This document shows positions 1 through 7,921 of a stretch of 38,781 nucleotides of DNA, in pieces. Position numbers and translations under genes: made by a program. The stretch is from contig JAOQAD010000017.1 in NCBI GenBank assembly GCA_025963775.1, forward strand, positions 1-38,781. Direction: 5' to 3'. Every line of letters starts with the position of its first letter. Positions within the stretch are counted from its first letter, which is position 1. A model generated the notes under the pieces. It saw only the letters and a program-made list of their open reading frames with translations, ran no database searches and was not told the origin of the DNA. The stretch comes from Bacteroidota bacterium. GTDB lineage: Bacteria > Bacteroidota > Bacteroidia > 2-12-FULL-35-15.

Positions 1-263
1 GCCAGGCTGGGGATGATGGAGAGGTCTTTTGTGTTGAATTTAACCAGTCCTTCGTAGATCTGGTTCGCGATATGCGCTGAGCCGATGTCGGTGATCGAAA
101 AAGGATACAGGGTTTGATATTGCTCGGTTTCATTGATCCGCAATGAGCCTCCATACACTTTATCTCCTTTTGCAACCCTGTCGGATCCGCTGCCACTGCC
201 TGAATTGGAGCATGATGTGTAAAACACCGCCAATGAAAGAATAAAAAACAACGATTTTTTCAT
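1..263 (-). CDS. Peptide/oligopeptide ABC transporter substrate-binding lipoprotein (5' part, runs off the window)
   Basis: An open frame starts at the ATG at 263-261 and continues past the left edge, giving 87 residues. The N-terminus is a lipoprotein signal: MKKSLF, a hydrophobic stretch, then YTSC with Cys18 as the probable lipidated residue, followed by a Ser/Gly-rich tether. The next part (GGSLRINE, then YPFSITDIGSAHIANQIYEG and LVKF) resembles the start of family 5 solute-binding proteins (SBP_bac_5), which bind peptides, nickel or similar ligands outside the inner membrane and deliver them to an ABC permease. The rest of the gene and any permease genes would lie to the left. The family call rests on the short N-terminus only; other periplasmic binding lipoproteins are possible. 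Confidence 0.75.
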   Translation of the reverse strand, partial: MKKSLFFILSLAVFYTSCSNSGSGSGSDRVAKGDKVYGGSLRINETEQYQTLYPFSITDIGSAHIANQIYEGLVKFNTKDLSIIPSL

Positions 264-549
264 AACTGAAAATGGATATCTGGTTTGATAAAAACCTGTT
301 AAATTTAAGTTTAAAATTAATTGCAAGATTACGGCAACTTTCACGAATATACAAATAAATATACAAAATTCACGGGAGGCTCAAAAAATCATGGATATTG
401 TAATAGGGAAGACAAATTTGTCTATTTTTGCGACTAAATGTAAAAATAATGTAATTTTATTTTGAATTCAGTAAATAAGATTATAATATTGCGTTCGAAA
501 ATACGGAACCCACTCATAACAAGTCCTTGTTTTTAACATTAAAAATAAA
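264..549. other. AT-rich divergent intergenic region
   Basis: This 286-base gap separates two divergently oriented genes, so promoters for both should lie here. Only one -7-like element is clear (423-430, plus strand). I see no RNA gene or convincing small ORF. A 68-codon frame on the minus strand across 160-366 is out of frame with the lipoprotein gene and starts in AT-rich DNA, so it is not called. Confidence 0.5.
423..430 (+). promoter_or_regulatory. Bacteroidota-type -7 element (TATTTTTG)
   Basis: TATTTTTG matches the TAnnTTTG -7 consensus used by the primary sigma factor of Bacteroidota. It would give a leader of roughly 110 bases before the gene at 550. A TTG lies at 398-400, 22 bases upstream, a slightly long spacing for a -33 element, so the full promoter is uncertain. 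Confidence 0.4.
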
Positions 550-1350
550 ATGAAAAAAATACTTTTTGCGATATTAAGTTTAGTTTCAACTGCCGGTTTC
601 TCAACAGGTGTTATTGTGTTGGAAGGAAACTACCAGGGAAAAAATCTGTATGTTCAAAATCCGTTTGCCGGCTCAGGTGTTGGTTTTTGTGTTCAGGAAG
701 TACGCGTTAACGGGAATGTTACAACAGATGAGATCGCATCAAGCGCATTCGAAATTGATTTCAGAAATTTACAATTGAAGCTTGGGGATAAAGTGGAGGT
801 GAAGATCACGCATAAAGACGATTGCAAACCAAAAGTGCTGAACCCGGAAGTTTTAAAGCCGAAAAGCACATTCGAGGTGACTACGATGATCGTTGATAAA
901 GACCTCACTTTCAAATGGGCCACAAAAGGTGAAACAGGAAAATTAACATATACGATTGAGCAGTTCCGCTGGAACAAATGGGTAAAAGTAGGTGAAGTGG
1001 AAGGGAACGGAACACCTGACGAAAACAATTATTCTTTCAAAGTATCCCCTCACTCAGGTAAAAACCAATACCGCGTAAAACAGGTGGATTACACCGGCCA
1101 GCCTAAAATTTCCAAAACAGTTGATTACATGTCGACTTCACCAGAGATCTCTTTCAGCCCTGCAAAAGTTTCCAAAGAAATTACTTTCACTGCAGGAAGC
1201 ACGCCCACTGAAACCATGTTCGAGATCTATGACCAGTTCGGAAACATTGTAAAACGAGGCTTTGCATCGGTTGTGGATGCATCCAACCTTCCAAAAGGTG
1301 CATATTACCTGAACTACGACAATAAGATGGGCGAGTTCATTAAGAAGTAA
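550..1350 (+). CDS. Secreted protein with Fn3-like region and T9SS type A-like C-terminal tail
   Basis: 266 residues with a Sec signal peptide (MKKILFAILSLVSTAGFS). The middle (about 110-200) has the alternating pattern of a fibronectin-III-like beta-sandwich, with segments such as YTIEQFRWNKWVKVGEV and NQYRVKQVDYTG that are common in Bacteroidota exported proteins. The last 45 residues (FEIYDQFGNIVKRG, then LPKGAYYLNYDNK and a final Lys-Lys) resemble the type A sorting domain recognised by the type IX secretion system, in which a GxxV turn, an LPxGxYYL strand and a basic end are typical. The usual leading NP motif is not obvious. The protein is therefore probably exported and surface-attached or released; its own function is unknown. 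An A-rich stretch directly before the ATG fits initiation in this phylum. A bidirectional-looking hairpin follows the gene. Confidence 0.75.
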   Translation: MKKILFAILSLVSTAGFSTGVIVLEGNYQGKNLYVQNPFAGSGVGFCVQEVRVNGNVTTDEIASSAFEIDFRNLQLKLGDKVEVKITHKDDCKPKVLNPEVLKPKSTFEVTTMIVDKDLTFKWATKGETGKLTYTIEQFRWNKWVKVGEVEGNGTPDENNYSFKVSPHSGKNQYRVKQVDYTGQPKISKTVDYMSTSPEISFSPAKVSKEITFTAGSTPTETMFEIYDQFGNIVKRGFASVVDASNLPKGAYYLNYDNKMGEFIKK

Positions 1351-1392
1351 AAAAACAAATCCTTCGGCTTTTGCTGAGGATAACATATAAAG

Positions 1393-1425
1393 ATAATCCC
1401 GGTTTCTGATCGGGATTATTTTTTT
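1393..1425 (+). terminator. Rho-independent terminator
   Basis: A perfect 9-bp stem (1393-1401 with 1411-1419, core AATCCCG/CGGGATT) and a 9-base loop are followed by a T run to 1425. It closes the secreted-protein gene and separates it from the epimerase gene 26 bases later. A weaker stem (ATCCT...AGGAT) lies just before it at about 1360-1381. Confidence 0.8.
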
Positions 1426-1450
1426 GTACTAACCTCTAAAATACCTGCTA

Positions 1451-1852
1451 ATGTTAAAGATCGAGCATTTGGGAATTGCAGTGAAGAACCTGGAGCAATC
1501 CAACGGACTATTTGAAAAGCTATTCGGAAAAGCGGCCTACAAGCTGGAGAAGGTGGAGAGCGAAGGCGTTTCCACATCTTTCTTCATGATGGGAGACAGC
1601 AAGATCGAATTACTGGAAGCTACCAATCCTGAAAGCCCGATCGCTAAATTCATTGAGAAAAAGGGCGAAGGCATTCACCATATTGCTTTCGAGGTGGATG
1701 ATATCCATGCGGAGATGAAAAGGCTGCAGAACGAAGGATTTACGCTTCTTTCGGAACAGCCTAAGAAGGGTGCCGATAACAAGCTGATCTGCTTCCTGCA
1801 CCCCAAAGGCACAAATGGCGTGCTCATTGAGCTCTGCCAGGAGATGAAGTAG
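1451..1852 (+). CDS. mce: Methylmalonyl-CoA epimerase
   Basis: 133 residues, the normal length for this single-domain vicinal-oxygen-chelate (glyoxalase-fold) enzyme. It interconverts (2R)- and (2S)-methylmalonyl-CoA in propionate metabolism, between propionyl-CoA carboxylase and the B12-dependent mutase. Expected metal ligands are in place: His6 in KIEHLGIAV, a His in GIHHIAFEV (76-77), and Glu127 in GVLIELCQ near the C-terminus; Glu53 in KIELLE fits the remaining family position. The two beta-alpha-beta-beta-beta halves are both complete. It appears monocistronic, lying between a terminator and a repeat-filled gap; mutase and carboxylase genes are not in the window. Identification is strong because the motif set and length agree with the family. 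Confidence 0.92.
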   Translation: MLKIEHLGIAVKNLEQSNGLFEKLFGKAAYKLEKVESEGVSTSFFMMGDSKIELLEATNPESPIAKFIEKKGEGIHHIAFEVDDIHAEMKRLQNEGFTLLSEQPKKGADNKLICFLHPKGTNGVLIELCQEMK

Positions 1853-1883
1853 CTTGGAGTGTGGAGGCCGGAGGCTGCGTGGA

Positions 1884-2112
1884 TTGTCAGTTCGGGCGAA
1901 GCCGGAACGTGGGCGATTTTAAATTCTCGCAGTGACGCAGAGAACGCAGAGGCTTGGGTTGTCAGTTCGAGCGGAGTCGAGAACGTGGGTGAAGGCTTGA
2001 TAAGCCCGTATATTGGAACGCAGATAATTATGATTTAATTGATTTGGCCATCTTCGATGATTATGAAGAATTATGATTGCCGCACTGTGTGCATTGTCAG
2101 TTCGAGCGAAGT
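1884..2112. repeat. Intergenic repeat cluster with three TTGTCAGTTCGnGCG units
   Basis: Three related units begin at 1884, 1959 and 2094. Each starts TTGTCAGTTCG followed by a GCGAAG/GCGGAG-type segment, and the first two continue to GAACGTGGG. They occupy most of the gap between the epimerase gene and the convergent HAD gene. The sequence is not coding in any frame. Their similarity to the GTCA-ended palindromes elsewhere in the window suggests one class of short non-autonomous repeat. Confidence 0.65.
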
Positions 2113-2132
2113 ATAAAGTGTATTAAGCCGGC

Positions 2133-2762
2133 TTAACTGAAAATATCCAAAATACTTTCCTTCTCCACATCCAGCAGATAGGTTTGAATGCCCAGTCTTT
2201 TTGCGGCTTCTATGTGCTGCGGTGAATCATCTATAAATAGCGTTTCTTTTGCCTGCAGCCTGTTCTCCCTCAGAACCAGCTGGAAGATCTCAGCATCCGG
2301 TTTCCGCATCTTCACTTTATACGAGAGGTACATCTTCTCAAAATACACCGACAGGTCAGGGATTGCCATATCCTTTTCCAGTGCATGAAAGATCGCGTCG
2401 ATGTGAAGCTCGTTGGTGTTGCTCAGCAGGAAGGTCCTGTGTGTGCTTTTCAGCTTCTCCAGGAAGTCGAGCCGTTCGCGGGGCAGGTCAAGCAGCATCG
2501 CGTTCCAGGCATTCGTCACAAGCTCTGCAGTGGGCTTCATATTAAAGGCGGATCTTAACTCGGTACGAAACTCATGCGATGTGATGAGCCCTTTTTCATA
2601 CAGGTCGAACAGCTGGTTCTGCTTTGCCTTCGAAAACAGTTCGTCAAAGTTACTCAGTCCCATGTTCTGAAATGCAGCGGCAGTGAGCTTGTAATCAATG
2701 TTTATGATCACACCGCCGAAATCGAAGATGATGTTTTTATAGTTATTCAGGTTAAGAGGCAT
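2133..2762 (-). CDS. HAD-superfamily hydrolase, subfamily IA (YihX-like)
   Basis: 209 residues with the full set of haloacid-dehalogenase motifs: motif I IIFDFGGVI (nucleophile Asp15), motif II LLSNTNE, motif III Lys in YKVKMRKPD, and motif IV TLFIDDSPQH with paired Asp. The alpha-helical cap typical of subfamily IA sits between motifs I and II. The usual second motif-I Asp is Gly here, as is common in the YihX/epoxide-hydrolase-N-like branch, so a small sugar phosphatase activity is plausible but the substrate is unknown. A -7 element on the same strand (2786-2793) fits a 5' leader of about 15-20 bases and supports this start. Confidence 0.85.
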   Translation of the reverse strand: MPLNLNNYKNIIFDFGGVIINIDYKLTAAAFQNMGLSNFDELFSKAKQNQLFDLYEKGLITSHEFRTELRSAFNMKPTAELVTNAWNAMLLDLPRERLDFLEKLKSTHRTFLLSNTNELHIDAIFHALEKDMAIPDLSVYFEKMYLSYKVKMRKPDAEIFQLVLRENRLQAKETLFIDDSPQHIEAAKRLGIQTYLLDVEKESILDIFS

Positions 2763-2785
2763 ATCGGGTATTTTAAGGCAGGGCG

Positions 2786-2793
2786 CAAAATTA
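2786..2793 (-). promoter_or_regulatory. -7 element for the HAD gene
   Basis: Read on the minus strand this is TAATTTTG, a full match to TAnnTTTG. It lies 24 bases before the ATG at 2762. No matching -33 TTG is visible at the expected distance. Confidence 0.4.
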
Positions 2794-2958
2794 GCAAATT
2801 ACTACAGGAGGCGCGTAAATACTTTTCCCCGTTTGTGATTGTCATGTTTTGTTCTGGTGCAGCTTTTTGCGAATGGGTGTTTTTACCCAAAAATGCGTTC
2901 TGTGTTAGTTCGATTAATAGTTTCACTAATTTTCTCGTATAAACTAAAACCCATGACC

Positions 2959-3288
2959 ATGAAAAAACTAACATTAACAACAATTTTGCTTTTTGCTTTT
3001 GCGCTGATCTCGAATGTATCGGTTGCACAATCCAATGTAGAAACGCTTGCTAAAAAAGCGGCCAAAGATGCCGGATGCCTCGGGGATTACCACGGCGGCC
3101 TTGAAATCACTTCCAATGTGATCGGGACATGCACTTGCGAAGACGGAACTACGTGTGACCTGTATGAAGTGCTGGTAAAGCGTAAGGTTAATCCGCAGGA
3201 GGCTCCGTATGTGAGATACGCCCCGTTTGCAAAGGTGACGATCTGCGGAACGGAAGTGACCGCTGTGGAATGCTTAATAGTATTTTAG
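2959..3288 (+). CDS. Small secreted cysteine-containing protein, unknown function
   Basis: 109 residues from the ATG at 2959 (an in-frame ATG at 2953 is also possible; a longer frame from 2839 would put a random peptide before the signal sequence and is rejected). The start gives a clean Sec signal peptide, MKKLTLTTILLFAFALISNVSVAQ. The mature part of about 85 residues has five cysteines, including a C-T-C motif, with GTCTCEDGTTCDLYEV in its centre, suggesting disulfides in the periplasm or outside the cell. I do not recognise a family. It is monocistronic and followed by a strong terminator. Confidence 0.7.
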   Translation: MKKLTLTTILLFAFALISNVSVAQSNVETLAKKAAKDAGCLGDYHGGLEITSNVIGTCTCEDGTTCDLYEVLVKRKVNPQEAPYVRYAPFAKVTICGTEVTAVECLIVF

Positions 3289-3320
3289 TTAAGATTATTT
3301 CCCGGACCTGTTTCCGGAAT

Positions 3321-3356
3321 AAAAAGGGGCTGCATTATAAATGCAGCCCTTTTTGT
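3321..3356 (+). terminator. Rho-independent terminator
   Basis: Stem 3321-3335 with 3341-3354 (GGGCTGCAT/ATGCAGCCC core flanked by A and T runs), five-base loop. The flanking A and T tracts make it usable from both strands. It ends the small secreted-protein gene. Confidence 0.85.
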
Positions 3357-3511
3357 TGTTGATTTTCAACCAGGTGGCGATTTTCTTAATGAAGCTAGGG
3401 CCTGTTTTGGCCTGTGGCGCTAATTTGATCTTGTTGGTAAAAAAACTAAATACCTTATACCGCAGATATTAATACTATATTGAGCGCTAACCTAATTTTT
3501 AAACAAGCACT

Positions 3512-4378
3512 ATGATACGCATTCTCTTTTTATTATTAATTACGATTTCTATTCAACCTGCTTTTGCACAAGACAATATTATAAAAAGGAATGGAGAGGA
3601 AATTAAGGCAAAAGTTGTGGAAGTAGGAACAACGGAAATAAAGTATAAAAAATTTGAAAAACAAAACGGACCTACGTATGTCATAGAAAAAAAAGACGTA
3701 TTTATGATTAAATACGAAGATGGAACAAAAGATATATTAAATCCAATCGGGGAAGAAAAGAAAACAGAACCTACAACCGATAAGCCTACCGAACCTGTAA
3801 AAGCGGATGTTAAGGCGCCGAAAGATTCAAGTTCTAAAACAAAATACAGCTATATCGACAAAGTAAGGGAAGTGCAGGAAGCTGATCGCGGTTTTAGGTT
3901 TTATGCAGGAAACGGATGGTTACTTGGCCCGGGATTAGCCAGCCCGTTTGTAGGAATAGATATTCGTTTTCCGAGGAAAAATGTTTTTTTAAGAGGCATT
4001 AGTATTGGTGTACGCGCAAATTTTAAAAATCTTGAAGGCAGAGATGGGGATAACAATGAAGATACTGATTTCAGCACTTCTATTTACGGTGGAGGAATCA
4101 CTGTAAATTATTATGCACCGTTGCCTATAAAAGTTGTTCAGCCTTATGTTATTGCAACCATTGGTGTTGCAGGCTTTCAAACCTATAGTACTATTGCTGT
4201 TATAAATCCTAATGGCACAAAAACATTTTATAGTGCATCGCCTTCAGAAACCATTTTACCATACGGAGGATTCGGTGTTGGATGTAATTTTATGATCTCC
4301 CGCAATTTTGGTTTTGTAATTGAAGCTGGTTATTTTAGAACTTCTGCTTTTAATACCGGAATTGTTCTTAAACTTTAA
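3512..4378 (+). CDS. Exported two-part protein: N-terminal beta domain plus outer-membrane-barrel-like C-terminus
   Basis: 288 residues with a Sec signal peptide ending at about AFAQ (residue 20). Residues 21-80 (DNIIKRNGEEIKAKVVEVG, TEIKYKKFEKQNGPTYVIEK, VFMIKYEDGT) match a short beta-rich domain that precedes many Bacteroidota envelope proteins. A Lys/Glu/Pro/Thr-rich linker follows at about 80-115. Residues 125-288 show alternating hydrophobic strands and glycine turns (GNGWLLGPGLASPFVGIDIRF-like strands, GGFGVGCNFMIS, and a final strand ending in L-K-L), as expected for an eight-stranded outer-membrane barrel. Its role is unknown; it may link periplasm and outer membrane. It ends with its own terminator directly at the proposed island border. 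Confidence 0.7.
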   Translation: MIRILFLLLITISIQPAFAQDNIIKRNGEEIKAKVVEVGTTEIKYKKFEKQNGPTYVIEKKDVFMIKYEDGTKDILNPIGEEKKTEPTTDKPTEPVKADVKAPKDSSSKTKYSYIDKVREVQEADRGFRFYAGNGWLLGPGLASPFVGIDIRFPRKNVFLRGISIGVRANFKNLEGRDGDNNEDTDFSTSIYGGGITVNYYAPLPIKVVQPYVIATIGVAGFQTYSTIAVINPNGTKTFYSASPSETILPYGGFGVGCNFMISRNFGFVIEAGYFRTSAFNTGIVLKL

Positions 4379-4420
4379 GAATCTTTAGGATTGGCCGCCA
4401 ACAGCAGAATTTAAAGCAAA

Positions 4421-4456
4421 AAACCGGAATACTCATATTTAAGTATTCCGGTTTTT
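4421..4456 (+). terminator. Rho-independent terminator
   Basis: Perfect 13-bp stem (4421-4433 with 4442-4454, core CCGGAATACT/AGTATTCCGG) with an 8-base loop and a T run at 4452-4456. It closes the upstream envelope-protein gene. The T run touches the 12-base tRNA-end repeat. Confidence 0.85.
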
Positions 4457-4466
4457 GGTGGGCCCA
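4455..4466. repeat. Candidate att site: 12-base copy of the tRNA 3' end
   Basis: TTGGTGGGCCCA here is identical to 12749-12760, which covers the 3' end (including CCA) of the tRNA-CAU gene, and has the same orientation. The following bases (GGGGAACTGAGAAC) are loosely like a T-arm but not a match. A copy of a tRNA 3' end at the far side of an AT-rich block is the classic footprint of integration into a tRNA gene. Confidence 0.5.
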
Positions 4467-4920
4467 ATGGGGGGAACTGAGAACTTTGACCCCGAAGACT
4501 TAGATAAAATAGTTGAATTTGTGGCATGATAGAGGCTTATGCTGAGTTTTAGGTTGGTACGCCTCAAATATACAAAATTGGGCTTAATGAGTCGTTTTAA
4601 GTGGTATTCAAAAATATATTTATATTTGTCTAAAATCTGGAATAGTAAAATCATTATGTCTAAAAAAGGTCGGCACAATACCAGCATTAGCAATTGCATC
4701 CGCAATACCATTTTTTCTATTACGGCCTATCCTACTAATTGATTCTTCTGAGTGTTAATTCGCTCCCTGGCATCTTCGATGTCTCCCCTATATTTTTAGC
4801 TTAAAACTGTCCAACTAACACCAAAATGTTAGCGGTTATTGATTTTTTTAAATCTAAAAGTGCAAAAGCCCCCAAAGGAAATTATTAATTCATTTAGATC
4901 TTTAACACACTATTTAACAA
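4467..4920. other. Non-coding, possibly decayed, left end of the AT-rich block
   Basis: No convincing gene. One frame after the 12-base repeat encodes about 20 sense codons (GPMGGTENFDPEDLD and on) ending in TGA near 4528, which may be the tail of a lost gene. Short frames on both strands at 4439-4742 lack signals, composition or motifs of real proteins. A small hairpin, CTAACA/TGTTAG, lies near 4815-4833. Confidence 0.4.
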
Positions 4921-5748
4921 ATGAAACGCATAAGATATTTAACAATTATGTTGCAATTTTTTGCTTCCAACACCTTCGGACAAACTACCGATAATGTTGA
5001 GCGTATTCTTTATAAAACCAATAAAGTTAAATCAATAAAAACTTATGAATACAGATATAAAAAAGGTAAAGTAAAAGGACATGGAAAACTTCTGTTTCAT
5101 GAATTAATAGACACTAATGGATTTCAAGTTGAATCATACTCCTATGCATTCATGAAATTTCATCAAGAGTATAAGTATGATGAAAATGGCAATATAGCGG
5201 AAGAAACTGGATACGTTGGCAAAAGCCCGGTAAGGACTCCATATCTTTACAAATACGATGTTAAAAAAAGAATTGTTGAAAAGGCAGAAAATAAAAATAT
5301 GGGTGCCAAGATGGATGCCAAATGGTATTATGATTATGACATTTTAGGAAATCAAACTAAAATAAAATGGTTTTGGTTTGGGGAGATGCACCCAAATGAA
5401 TATTTCATCGATGAACTTAAATACAGCGAAAAAAATAAAATGATAAAAATGATTCGGTATCGAGCGGATAAATCAATTTACTTTTATAAAACCTGTGACT
5501 ATGATTCTATCGGGAATATGATAAAAGAAATAAGATATGAAAATGGTAATGCTACTGATATTGAGACAAATTTGTATGACAACAAAGGCCGCATCATCGA
5601 AAATACTACTTACGACAATCGACAAAAGAAAATTATTGCATGGTATAAGACAAGGTATGCAGAAAACGGATTGGTAATTGAAGACATTGGTAAACTTTCC
5701 TCTGAAAATAAACAATATTATAGAAAATACGTTTACGAATATTATTAA
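4921..5748 (+). CDS. Secreted YD-repeat (RHS-like) protein
   Basis: 275 residues with a signal peptide (MKRIRYLTIMLQFFASNTFGQ). The mature part is a chain of degenerate YD-type repeats: YKYDENGNIAEE, YKYDVKKRIVEK, YYDYDILGNQTK, CDYDSIGNMIKEIRYENG and LYDNKGRIIEN. Such tandem beta-hairpins build the sheet of RHS/teneurin shells in large proteins, but short exported versions occur widely in Bacteroidota and have no proven role. There is no toxin domain and no RHS core boundary motif, so it is not an RHS toxin. It is very Lys/Tyr/Asn-rich and AT-rich, in line with the other island genes. It sits 45 bases before a lipoprotein gene on the same strand. Confidence 0.7.
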   Translation: MKRIRYLTIMLQFFASNTFGQTTDNVERILYKTNKVKSIKTYEYRYKKGKVKGHGKLLFHELIDTNGFQVESYSYAFMKFHQEYKYDENGNIAEETGYVGKSPVRTPYLYKYDVKKRIVEKAENKNMGAKMDAKWYYDYDILGNQTKIKWFWFGEMHPNEYFIDELKYSEKNKMIKMIRYRADKSIYFYKTCDYDSIGNMIKEIRYENGNATDIETNLYDNKGRIIENTTYDNRQKKIIAWYKTRYAENGLVIEDIGKLSSENKQYYRKYVYEYY

Positions 5749-5793
5749 TAAGAAAGCGATTGCATAAATATGCATAAAATTAAAATCTCAGTT

Positions 5794-6291
5794 ATGGTTA
5801 AAAGAATGTTTCAGGTGATTGTCGTGTCCGTTCTTCTTTCTGGATGTCTTGTATCTCATTCTATTACGTATTATTTAGTGGACAATGGGAAACACTGGAA
5901 GAAAGAAGAAAAAGCGACAAGATATTTCGGGATTCAGGAAAAAGCTTTTTATTTGAGTGTTGAACTCGAAGATTCCTGCGTTATTATTGGTCGTTTCTTG
6001 CATACGAAAGCGTCTGAAAAATTAGTGGTAGATGATGTCAGCAAAATAGAATTTATCGAATTCATTCCTACTCTACACGACACAAAAACAGGGAGCAACA
6101 CTGTTTTAAGTAAAAATCCAACCACTCACAACTATGATTGTCAGAATTTTCATTCCATTGCAGAAAAATCAGATGCTATGAATTTAGTTGTTGTATACAA
6201 TCAGGATTCATTAGGAATAATTACCAGTCACAGAAATGAGTACCGTTTAATTAAGAAAAAATATCATAATGTATATTTTGCTGTTCATTAA
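5794..6291 (+). CDS. Small lipoprotein, unknown function
   Basis: From the ATG at 5794 the product has 165 residues and a textbook lipobox, MVKRMFQVIVVSVLLSGC, so Cys18 should be lipidated. An upstream in-frame ATG at 5770 would add eight residues before the signal and is less likely. The remainder is a mixed alpha/beta sequence with no motif that I recognise. It follows the YD-repeat gene by 45 bases and may be cotranscribed with it. The next gene on the strand lies 80 bases further on. Confidence 0.65.
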   Translation: MVKRMFQVIVVSVLLSGCLVSHSITYYLVDNGKHWKKEEKATRYFGIQEKAFYLSVELEDSCVIIGRFLHTKASEKLVVDDVSKIEFIEFIPTLHDTKTGSNTVLSKNPTTHNYDCQNFHSIAEKSDAMNLVVVYNQDSLGIITSHRNEYRLIKKKYHNVYFAVH

Positions 6292-6371
6292 GAATAGTGT
6301 TAGTATCAAAATCAATATATGAAAGAGGAATAGGCATTTTCAAACATTAAAAAAATTTAAAAACTAAATAT

Positions 6372-7739
6372 ATGATAAAACTCTGGAATGCATATTCAAA
6401 ATTTCAAGAACTAAATATTAATAATAGTAAAATACTTGCTTTTTTATTTGTATCCCTTCCAGTTGCTTTTTTCGGACAAACTTCTGATGATTACATAAAA
6501 ACGGGTCTCACAAAATATAATGCTGGGAAATATGAGTTTGCTATCGGGGATTTCACAAAGGCTATAGAATTAGATTCGTTGAGTGACAATGCTTATAATA
6601 AAAGAGGAGGTGCAAAAGTCAATTTACTGGATTATTACGGGGCTATAGAGGATTTTAACCGAGCCATTAAATTAGATTCGACCAATGCCGTTTACTTTTA
6701 TAACAGAGGAACTTCTAAAAATGCATTAAAAAATTACAAAGAAGCGTTATTAGATTTTTCCAGATCAATTGAATTGAATTCCAAAGATGAAAATTGTTAT
6801 ATAAACAGGGGAAATAGCAAAGCCGCAATGGAAGATCATGCCGGAGCAATAAGTGATTTCACAAAAGCAATTAAACTAAAGCCGAAGTATTCGCTCGCGT
6901 ATTTCGACAGGGGTATTTCGGAAGATGCACTAGGCGATTATAATGGAGCGATTATCGACTATACAAAAGCTATTAAACTAAAGCCCAATTATCCCGATGC
7001 TTATATCAACAGAGGAAAATGTCAAATGGACTTAAAAAACTACAATAGTGCATTGCAAGACTTTAATATTGCCATTGCATTAGATTCCAGTGATGCCCGT
7101 TATTACTTTGATCGTGGAGTTGTCAAGCACAAATTGAACGACTATAATGGCTCAATAAAGGATTATACAAAAGCGATTGAGTTAAAACCAGATTATAGCT
7201 CAGCATTTGGTAACAGAGGGATTTCCAGGGTTGACTTGAAAGACTACATTGGTGGACTTAATGATTATAATAAAGCCATTGAATTAGATGCTAAAAACAG
7301 TTTAGCTTTTAAAAACCGAGGGGACTTAAATGACGATTTAAAGAAATATGAAGAAGCTCTGAAGGATTATGATGAAGCAGTTAAATTGAATCCTGCCTAT
7401 TGGGAAGCATATTACAACAGAGCCAAGGTTAAATATACCATGAAAGACTATTTAGGATCAATTGAAGATGGGAATAAGGTAATCGAAATGAATCCTGAAA
7501 ATCCAGATGCTTATTACAACAGAGCTAAAGCCAAAGATAAAATAAGTGATTATGCAGGCGCAATTACAGATTATAGTAAAGTGCTTGATTTAATTCCCGG
7601 GCATTCTAAAACATACAGTAAGAGAGGTATGTCAAAGTTCTTGTCAGGTGACAGCTCTGGTGCCTGCCTGGATTGGGGAAAGGCATTGGAGTTGGGAGAT
7701 AAGACCGCTTACGATGAAATACAAAAAAATTGCAAATAG
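6372..7739 (+). CDS. Exported TPR-repeat protein (about twelve repeats)
   Basis: 455 residues. Residues 20-37 form a hydrophobic export signal (ILAFLFVSLPVAFFGQ) behind an unusually long polar N-terminus of about 18 residues; no internal ATG gives a shorter signal, so the start is kept. From about residue 38 to 450 there are about twelve tandem 34-residue tetratricopeptide repeats with the N-RG/A-K-DY-GAI-DY-KAI-L-P pattern. TPR arrays are protein-binding superhelices; the solenoid is probably periplasmic or surface-exposed. No enzymatic domain is attached. The high internal repetition makes the gene prone to length change by recombination. Confidence 0.85.
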   Translation: MIKLWNAYSKFQELNINNSKILAFLFVSLPVAFFGQTSDDYIKTGLTKYNAGKYEFAIGDFTKAIELDSLSDNAYNKRGGAKVNLLDYYGAIEDFNRAIKLDSTNAVYFYNRGTSKNALKNYKEALLDFSRSIELNSKDENCYINRGNSKAAMEDHAGAISDFTKAIKLKPKYSLAYFDRGISEDALGDYNGAIIDYTKAIKLKPNYPDAYINRGKCQMDLKNYNSALQDFNIAIALDSSDARYYFDRGVVKHKLNDYNGSIKDYTKAIELKPDYSSAFGNRGISRVDLKDYIGGLNDYNKAIELDAKNSLAFKNRGDLNDDLKKYEEALKDYDEAVKLNPAYWEAYYNRAKVKYTMKDYLGSIEDGNKVIEMNPENPDAYYNRAKAKDKISDYAGAITDYSKVLDLIPGHSKTYSKRGMSKFLSGDSSGACLDWGKALELGDKTAYDEIQKNCK

Positions 7740-7791
7740 AATCTTATGTTTAAAGTCATTCATAAAGTATTAATGAGATATCGTATAGTAA

Positions 7792-7908
7792 GATATATTC
7801 TTCTTTTGCTTTTGGCAACTCAATGTTCCTTTCGATTATGGCATTGATGTATTGCCTGAGGATTGGGGTAATAACAAAATTATTTATGGTTGGTGGAATG
7901 CAAGATAG
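7792..7908 (+). pseudogene. Orphan coding remnant without a start
   Basis: An open stretch of 38 codons between stops reads ...NVPFDYGIDVLPEDWGNN then KIIYGWWNAR before TAG. The composition looks protein-like (Asp/Gly/Trp-rich, with turns) but there is no ATG, and a different frame carries the next gene start. I read it as the tail of a deleted gene. Too short to assign a family. Confidence 0.3.
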
Positions 7909-7921
7909 CCTGAATGTTAAC

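Noticed and set aside
2839..2958. A longer N-terminus for the small secreted protein at 2959
   Set aside because: It would place a Cys-rich random peptide before a standard signal sequence; the ATGs at 2953 and 2959 fit export.
4800..4840. Possible integron attC site (CTAACA...TGTTAGCGG)
   Set aside because: The palindrome is only six bases per arm, has no paired second core site, and no integrase or cassette array is visible.
4921..5748. RHS polymorphic toxin
   Set aside because: YD-like repeats are present, but the core size, the boundary motif and a toxin domain are absent.
6400..7735. CRISPR-like or tandem DNA repeat
   Set aside because: The about 102-base periodicity is that of the encoded 34-residue TPR units, not of non-coding repeats with spacers.
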